The translations under genes were made by a program, and so were the position numbers. A DNA stretch of 64,000 bases. Source: Piscicola geometra (lineage: Eukaryota > Annelida > Clitellata > Hirudinida > Piscicolidae). Shown one piece after another: positions 55,401-64,000 of this stretch. The stretch is taken from assembly GCA_943735955.1 (NCBI GenBank), contig OX030955.1, positions 3,074,234 through 3,138,233 of the forward strand, written 5' to 3'. Under the pieces are notes generated by a model. It was not told the origin of the DNA, did no database searches, and saw nothing but the letters and a program-made list of their open reading frames with translations. How positions within the stretch are numbered: the stretch's first letter is position 1; every line of letters begins with the position of its first letter.

Positions 55401-58400
55401 TTTATATATATATATTTATTAAATTATATTTATTTTTTAATATATAGTAATTTTTATTTCTCTGATCCCAAACCCTTATGGTTATATCTTTTTACCTATT
55501 ACAATTTTACCTATTATAAAACTTTTGAATGCTTTGATAATGGTATCTAGTAACAATGAAACCTCGAATAAATTTAAAATTATTTTATATATTATTTTCA
55601 TATAGTTAAAATTAATAAATGATCTTACTGTTTTTTATTCATGGTATTCTTGTCCCAATTATTTTCTATTAGTTATAGCTACTTGAAAGAAGATATTCTT
55701 CAATTATAATTGTGAGATAGAAAACTTTCTTTTTTCAAATACGTGATTTTATGTGAATATAAAAAAATAATTATGCAGTGTCTTCATTCAACTTTACTTT
55801 TTCGTCAATCGTTATTTACTTTTCTCAGTCATTTTTCTGCACCAGTTTTTTTTCATTCATCCACTTTTTTTCTCTACTCTTACCAAAAGTCTCACGCAAT
55901 AATTCAAGTTTTGGTTGAAGCGTTGAGTGTGTTAGAGGTTAGATTGGCTCAGACTGCACCCTGGCTGATACCCTGGCATCAGACTCACTCGTGGTTCAAG
56001 ACCCCGTTGATAGGACATCGCAGCGCACATCATTTGGAAGCCATTGTTTCAATTAAGTCTCTTTCTAATCCTATTAAGTCTTATCCACCCTGATCCTTCA
56101 TTAACCTCTCGTGTATAGAGTTACCAGTTTCAAACGTGCGTCAGTGTTGAAAACGTGCATATAATTGTATAGACATATTTTTTCTGTCTTTGCTGGTATT
56201 CGGGTTTATATTTTTAGATTACTGTGTGGTTTTTGGTGTGCAAATATTTATAAAGAAAAATACGGATTGAATTTTCATTTTTATACTATCGCTTTTCTAC
56301 AAATATATTTGATATTTAAAATATTACAAATACTTAACATCTTTGTTTCATTTTTTTTCCAATTCTCTGATTTTGATTAACCTTTCTTTAAACGTCAAGC
56401 TTTTCAAAACTGTATTTCTAAGGTTTTTTAACCAAATACGCAAACAATTTATTATTACTATTTTTGGTACTTCAAACAACTTGAAAAATATAGTTTTCAC
56501 ATTTTTCTAAAGCCTGAAATGCATAAAAGTATTTTATTAATGATGTAATAAAAACCATTTAACAAAAGTTTAATAATCATTCACAATTTTTAGCCTCTTA
56601 ATTCACTATTTTTAACTTTTATTTATGCTTTTAGTGAAAGTTAATTAAGACCTGGCTGTTTGATTTTAATTAGATTAATACATTGAGCTTGACTATTTAA
56701 GTTTTTTTAAACTTTTAAATCATTAAAAATATATTAAAGATATGCTTTTAAATATTTGATGTTGTTATTTATCTATAAAACCAACTGAAAAGATATTTTT
56801 CTTCTTTGTGCTGATATTTTATGTTGAAAAAATATTTTATGCTGAAAGAAAATAAATGAAAAAGAAGACAGCCTTTATTCCAGCTTTTCTAGAGCAGCTA
56901 TTCAAAGATTATGGATGAATCTTCGTTTTAAGACTCGATCGTTTTGTTAGGTGGCCATAAATCAAGCGGGCAAGTAGATCCATTCTGCCTCCTCTTTTCT
57001 TTATTTTTTGTCAGACTTTATTTTGTATTATTTTTTCTGTTATCCTTGATTCTTTTTTCACACTCTCTTTTTAATTTCCCGTGATCCTGTATACGTTTTT
57101 TTTATCATTTCAGCGACTGCCTCAAAGTATGTCTTAGTTTTTTCCATTTTCACTTCTTATCCATTCATTTGCTTATTTTTCATTTTATTTTTCCTTATTG
57201 CAAAGCTTTATTTCTAAATTTATTCTAAACCTTTCATTCACCATTCTTCATATCTTTTTCTTTTAAGCTTTTTTCAATAGTTTTTTCTTTCTGTTTTTTG
57301 GAGCTTATGTTTTATGCCTTATTATTTTAATTATTATTTTTTTGGTTTATAGCTATATAATCTTTATTTAATATACATTTTTATATAAAAAATTCGATAA
57401 ATTTTTAGCATGGGTTGTTTATGAGCCTGCCTTTCAAAAACATCCGTTATTCAACTAATGTAAATTCATTTAAATTATTGGAAACAAAAGTTTGGCACCA
57501 AACCGTTGATCCGTTAAAAAGTGTTTATCGAAGTTAGGATTTTCGCTTATGTTTTAACTCTTTAGCTAATTTTGTAATTTTCTGAACTTTCTTTACATTA
57601 TTTTTCTGTAAAATCTTCCATTCATCTTTTAAATGAAGTAAACATTTTAAACATTTTCATTCAATCATTGTGACAAAAATTACTTTTTTATGTTTTAATT
57701 AATGAAGTTTTTCTACATTTTCATTTTGTTTGGTAGTTAACTTAGTTCAATTTGAACATGATGTTATCAAATTAAATCATTTTCATCGAAAATAAGTAGA
57801 TATTGCGAAATATTATTAACTTTAAAAAAAAATAGTCTTTTGAATTTTTAAACTTTTTTAAGTGTAGTCTTGAATTTGGTGACACCTTGAGTTCGTCACA
57901 CATCATGTTATCTCAAGTATTTGAATTATTTGATGACATTGTTGTTAATTTTAGTACAAAGGTCTCGGCTACCGCGGCTCATTGGTCGATGTACCTGTTG
58001 GCAAAAAAAATGTTTAAAACCGTCATGGAGGATGAAAAATGCCTGCTTGCTGCTGTTTTCCACTCCAAGTTTCAACTCTACTATACAAAAAAGTGTTTAA
58101 AATAAAAACTAATTTTTAACCCGATAAATAATAGCAGCTAAAATAAAGATTTAAAAGGCTTGATCCTAATCACCGCCTCATTTATCGTCAATTATCCCGT
58201 TGATTCCTTCACTGGCAGCTTCTTCACCAAGCATTCTGGGGCTGATGTCATAGGACAAAGGTGATGTTGTGGCTTCTATTTTTCCTTCAACAAGCTTCTA
58301 CATTCATCTTTCCTCCAATATATTTTTATTTTCTATAAATTTACATGCCAATTTCCAAGAATAGGATTTAGCTCTCTTCAGTTAGTTAATAAATAAAACA

Positions 58401-61400
58401 ATTCTTTTTTTAAATAACTAATTAATTATTATTTAAAGTTATTTTAAAATATTAATTTCAATACATTTTTATTTAAATTAAGTTTAAGAAATTCACTTCA
58501 AAGTTTGTATGATTTTTATTTAAAATTTTAGAATACAACATGCTCTCGTGTATTTTTTTAGTTTTCATCATTCCCCCGTTCACTTCCTCTTTAGATTTAT
58601 CTATTAGCAGGCCTCTTTTATCAACTTATTTATTGGCATTGGCAGCTTCAGAAGTATATGTGTACACAGAAGCGCTTAATTAAGAATTTAAATTAATTAA
58701 AACACTATAATAAACAAAAAAGATAGAAAAGTCATTATCAAAGCTTTGAAAGTGGAAAAATAATTATAAAACTGCTAGCTAATAAAAGATTTTAAATGTA
58801 AATGCAATCTTTATGATTATTAAATCAAATAAATTTGCGTCGAAAAAAATAATTGAAGACGTTTATTTTACATTCGAAAATTCTGATAAAACTGATTTAT
58901 GTATTTTTTCAATTAATCTCTATTCTTTTTCTCTTTGAAAGTCTCTTAAGAACGATTTGATTGAAATCCCTTTTAACGAATAGTTCTGAAAAATATTTTT
59001 TAGCATTCCGGACCTTCAATACCTCAAGAAGCGCTTTGAGAGGATTTAAAGGCAGATGGAGATGAGCGCATGAAAGAAGCACTTTAATGAGAATTGGAGT
59101 GGGAGACGCCTAATCAAAGCCTGCTAGTGTGGATCAAATTAATCTATACTTGAGTTTGTCTTTGATTGTTTTTAATCATAAAAGTTTAACCCTTGTATTT
59201 TAAAAATGCAATAGTTCGGTTGACGAGATGGTCTCTCATGGGTTTTTTTACATTTTGGATTTATTTATTCATAATTTAAATACATTTTTATGACTTTTAG
59301 TTATTAAGACAATATATGTTTTCGAATTTAAAAAAAATGTTTTGTTTAACTTTAATTTGGAATTAATGCTTTCAAGTTAATTTATGTAATTTTTATTCGA
59401 ATTCATTTGAAGCGCTATCGGGTTTCAAGTGGATTAAATTTGATTCATTAGCGGACCCCAGTATGAGGACTCTGACAAAAGACAAAAAGAAAACTCAAGA
59501 GAAAAGTGTTTAAGAACTTTAATGTTTTCGAAAAATGCATATATTTATTATGGTCAAACTAATAAGATTTTATAATCATTTTTAAATTAGTTATTTCATG
59601 ATTTTGGTGAATTACACGAAAGCCTTTATATTTTTCTTTGCCGAAAAAGATTTAGCTCTGGATTTTTATAGTATAGCTCGAACAAGAATCATTTGAAAAT
59701 TAATTCTTATTTAAACCGTGACATCACAAAACTTGCTTTATAACTCTAGTAAATATTACTTATTTACTTCTTAATGGTTCACTAACTGGGATGTTTGTGA
59801 TATTATATCTTGCTTATTGAAAAAATACTTCTTTTTTTTTAAATTATAAAGTGGTATCTATCAATATTGAATAAATACTTACATTCAAAAACAATTGTAA
59901 AAGAATATAGATTTTTATTATTTATCCCAGCCTTTCAAAAATTTATATTTTTTTAATATATTCAGTTGATCCAAATATTTATTTTTCATCCGTCTTTATC
60001 AACTTTTCTAATTGTTTTTATTAAGTGAAAGAAGCGAGAATAAACGTTGTAATAAACGCCAATGAATATGATGGATGCGCATAATGGGAAAAAAGCACTT
60101 GCGATAAACGCAGGCTTTTATTTCCATGCGAACAAAGCATTAAACATATATTTATATTTCTATGTACCAAGGAATGGAAAGAAGTTTTGCCAGCGAGTTC
60201 AATTTTTTTAATGTTAACTTTTGACATAATTTATATTATATAATTATTTTTGCAAATTTAACCCTTGAATTTTATCCCAAGTCTAGGCTAAAGCAATTGG
60301 TGTACTATGGTGTGATATAGTTTATTGTGGTGTAGTTTTATGCAATCATGAAACCTTATACATTCTGAAAATGATTTATCAGGGATTATGAGTTAGAAAG
60401 TTATTGAATGTCTCTATTTCAAGACTTTTCAGATAAATTAATTTCATTTCATTTTTATTTAGTTAACAGTTATATTGAAAATCTACTAACAGTACTATCT
60501 GAGCGTTTAAACCTAAAAAAAGAGTGGATTTTTATAAATAAAATTTAATTTTATTATAATAAAAACAGTAAGTAATGTTGTTCAAATTTTAAAAAACAAT
60601 TATGAAATATATTCTATAAATTTATTATATAAGAATGTAGATCTGTAGGCTATGTATGTGTGAATGTGCTTAGAGCACATCTGTTTTGAATGTGTTAAAA
60701 CAATCGTAAATGCATTGTTAAGTTGCTAATGCTTGTATGTAGAAGAAAAAAATATTATTTTCAAAATACTACAAAAGTAATGATAATTTACTGGAAGTAA
60801 ATTATGTTAAAGTTTATAATTATTTTTTAATAAATTTTCGCATAACATATTTTTTTGCCTTCCATCGTCTAACTCTGATAACATTTCTTAGACATATTAT
60901 CTAAGAATACAAAGAGATATGAGACTAATTAAAATGTGTATTAGAAAATATTTTCAGGTAGGAAAAACATAAATATATTTTTTTATGATTCTTTATTATT
61001 ATCATAAATGCATTCAAAACTAAGTACACTTTTCTTCATGTACATACATGAATATATACTTCTATATACCGCTACATATGGATGATAAAACTGCTTCAAT
61101 TAACTCGTTGCATTGGCGGCTCGTCGTGCAACAATAAGCATTTACACATGCTAAGAAAGCAACATTATTGTTTTCTTGACTCCCTCTCACTCAAAATTTT
61201 TGCAGTTTTTTTATATTTTTCTTTTTAGTTTCTGTTAATAAAATAGATATGGTGGTAATGAACTGGCTCTTTCTATAAGTGTTGACTTATAAAATCTATA
61301 TCTTTGTAAGACTTTTTTTCCAATTTAGTTCTTTTGAATCATGTGTATTTTTTCGAATTTAGTTGTCAAACCCATGTGCTTTCTGATTACTATTGCAAAT

Positions 61401-64000
61401 GTTTGCATGAACAAGGCTTTAGTTATTATAACAAATCGATACGCCAAACCATATTCAATATCAGAAAAAAAATTAGGTTCTAAAAAAATAGATTAAGTTT
61501 GTCGAAACAAAAATTTGATAGTTCATTTTTTGAATACTTTGTTTACTCTTTTTTGAAACTTTACATTTAATTAATATGAAATATTATTTAGAAAAGTGAA
61601 ATTAATTGTAAAACAGAAAATTGAACAATATACTGAGAATAATTTCTGGTTTTGAGAGATATCTCGAGAGCGTGGTTTGTTTGCAGCAAGTTTATAAACC
61701 ATATCTAAAATATTTTTTAAAGTTGTTTAATTCATTATTAATTGCTTTTAAAAATAGAAGAACAATGGAATAGGAAAATACGGTAGAGTTTAAGAATGTG
61801 AACTTGCTAGATATTTCTCTCATTAGCCCATCCCTTTACTTTTTCATTTTATCTTTATATCACTCATAAATTTATTTAACTTTCACTTTTTTCCTAACTG
61901 TTTTCTTCTCCCCCATTGAATGTCTCCTTCATTTGAAACTTTCTTCTTTCTTACCATTTTTCAAACTGCTTTAATTTTATTTATAAAACTAACCTTCGTT
62001 GATCCCGTCAATCCTAATTCGTCTACACATCGACCATTCATCCAGCCACTTATCCATCCATCTATCCGTCCACCTTAAAACGCCTACAATTCCTTCATCA
62101 ATCCTCATCCATCAATCCGCCATTCATTATACCTTTCATTCTTCTTTCAACGGATATTAATTGTGGCTGATTTCATATTTCTGGCTCCTTTAGTATTTTC
62201 ACGCTTTTTCATTATGTCTCCTGTACACCCTCCAGTTTTGAAGAATTTTTGTGACATTTTCATGAATGATCGGCTTCATTATTCACAAACTTTTTCGTAA
62301 TACTGAGAAAAACCACAGTTGAAACCACAGCAGAAAAAAGCGTGAAAAAGCTTTAAAAGGTTCATACTTAAGACTGTAAAATTTCTTTGGCAATGCATTA
62401 TTATAATGTAAATAATATGCTACACGCTTAAGCCTTTTAAGGCTTCAAATACTTTATTTAAAGTCTTAAGCACTTAAACAGTCTAGCACCACGATTGTGA
62501 TAGCAGGGCAAACAAACAGTGTAGCATTGATATGATAACATAGCAATCATAACAAAGAATATCAAAACATAGAAACATGATACAATCAACTGTGCCTCTG
62601 TGATTGAAGTATCAATTTCACTTTTGTTATCTCATTTGAATATGGTGGCTTGTCAGTTATCTCTTCATATTCTATTTTCTAAGCCTTATTAGTTATAATT
62701 AGAATCTTAAACTACATATTGGATTAAAAAAGTATATTCTAGGTCATCAAAGAGTGAAAAAGAACAACAGAGAAGGCAGTGTTATTGTTGTGATGTTAGT
62801 TAACACTATTTACGTTCCATGCCGCGTCAAGATGGAGCTTACTCTTATGAATGACAGGTAATAAAAAGAATAATAATAATGAATGAAAGATGTTTAAAAA
62901 AATAATGATAGTAACAAAAATTATTTGCTACTGAAAAGGATAGGAAACATAAGGTTACTAAAAATAAGAAAATGAAAATGTTTATAGAAACTTGTTTTCA
63001 TATGTTTTTGGTTTTGAAAATTATTGGAAAAATTAAATGAATACAATTGTTTTTTAAAGTTTTATTTTTTTACTTAAATTATTCTGAACTATGTATTCAT
63101 AAAGTGGTGTGAAGTTTTGAAGTTTGTATAGAAGAATAAAATTTATACATTCAGATTTATATTTAAAAAATACTTTAAGAAAAATATATTAAGATAAATT
63201 AACACTCCAATGTCCAACAATAAAATAATAATTGGAAAATTAGCAAGAAATAAAAAATATATAAATAAAACTTGAAAATTATTTTTATAGAAACAATAAA
63301 AGTGGAAAAGCAACAAAAAGCAAAGAAGCATTCAGAGAGCGGTGATGGCGCGTCATGGGGGTACAATGCTCAGATAAATCGTCAAATGTGTGAAGTGTAG
63401 TGATGATGTGTTGAGTCTTAGAGTCTTGTTAGTGATTTGTTAGTTAAAAGTCTTTAGTAATGTTTTTAAACGTTATTTGTGTGCTTTGAGGAATGTTCGA
63501 TGTCGGCTTGATGATATATTAGGTTGATTACAGCGCAACGATGATTGCTGAAAATGAGCGAAAGGGTTGAAGCATTTCAAGCTTGCTAAACGTAACATAG
63601 TGGAGTACAATATGATTTATTAAAGAATCGAAAGAGCAGATACATCGGCCATTTTATCTTACGGTATTTATCTACCATGTGTTTTCTATGGAAAGAAAGT
63701 TCTATCATTAGTGGAGCATGGAGGTTAACAAGATGAAAGAATAGTATAGAAACAACTCAATTGGAATAATCGTAATTATAACAGATTATTTTAAAAGACG
63801 ATTATATCATATAGCTTACAAAAAAGCGAACAACTCACGATTGAAGAGTCTTGAATCTTCCTGAGACCGCCCGAGATGGTAGAGTGGAGGAACACTATTA
63901 TAACAGGGGTTATATAAGAGTTGGTTTGATCATTTAGAATTGTCTTTAAATAGAGAATATTTTCATGAACAATTATTTAAATTGGTTTAAATAGAAAGTG
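52448..64000. other. Region upstream of SoxD, no gene supported
   Basis: AT-rich, with GC-richer islands at 54480-54600, 55910-56090, 57880-58080, 58180-58270, 59000-59130 and 61090-61140. Some hold recognisable binding cores (AACAATAAG Sox-type near 61128, ATTGG CCAAT-type near 57981). Open frames at 52582-52830 (minus), 55743-56093 and 57887-58105 (plus) match no family I know. A degenerate ATCC repeat lies at about 62030-62140. The SoxD promoter and any 5' non-coding exons are expected here but cannot be placed. Confidence 0.5.
62030..62140. repeat. Degenerate ATCC/CCAT repeat
   Basis: Loose repeats of CATCC, ATCCATC and CCGTCC with many substitutions; a decayed simple repeat similar to that at 48360-48412. 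Confidence 0.65.

Noticed and set aside
55743..56093. 116-codon plus-strand frame
   Set aside because: No signal peptide, domain or splice support; composition is like other chance frames in AT-rich DNA.
57887..58105. 72-codon plus-strand frame
   Set aside because: No recognised family. The underlying island is more simply explained as non-coding regulatory DNA.

Overview
The window is nuclear DNA from an animal. It is very AT-rich (roughly 70%), its genes have many short exons with GT..AG introns that keep the reading frame, and it carries long microsatellites and a decayed LINE. The two large genes are bilaterian developmental genes. The Asn-rich and Ser-rich coding runs, AT richness and repeat style would suit a lophotrochozoan such as a glossiphoniid leech, but that placement is a guess; no ribosomal or mitochondrial marker is present. 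Layout: (1) 1-5460 is mostly AT-rich intergenic DNA with an imperfect (AGT)n tract. (2) 5461-24052, plus strand: a GDNF-family-receptor-alpha-like gene (GFRL). I rebuilt it from about 15 exons whose splice phases all agree. It encodes a signal peptide, four GFR cysteine domains, a further Cys-rich part resembling half of a VWC module, and a C-terminus like a GPI-anchor signal. A separate candidate terminal exon would give a membrane-spanning end instead. The 11.4-kb first intron holds an RTE-type LINE relic and a 327-bp pure (GT)n tract. (3) 24053-26296 is the gap between the two genes. It holds a short minus-strand exon that looks like the end of a GPI-anchored Ly6/three-finger protein. (4) 26297-52447, minus strand: a SoxD (Sox5/6/13) gene rebuilt from nine exons, about 1375 residues. 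It has a giant Asn-rich first coding exon with the SoxD leucine zipper, a PLNLS CtBP-binding motif, an HMG box split over three exons, and an acidic tail. Its 5.3-kb and 15.8-kb introns hold minisatellites, (CA)n, several GC-richer islands, and cAMP-response-element palindromes. (5) 52448-64000 is the region upstream of SoxD, with no convincing gene but several GC-richer islands that could be regulatory. GFRL and SoxD are convergent, their coding ends about 2.2 kb apart. GFRL would act at the cell surface as a co-receptor for a Ret-type kinase; SoxD is a DNA-bending nuclear factor. Nothing in the sequence links them beyond position. No bacterial operon, CRISPR array, tRNA or rRNA was seen.
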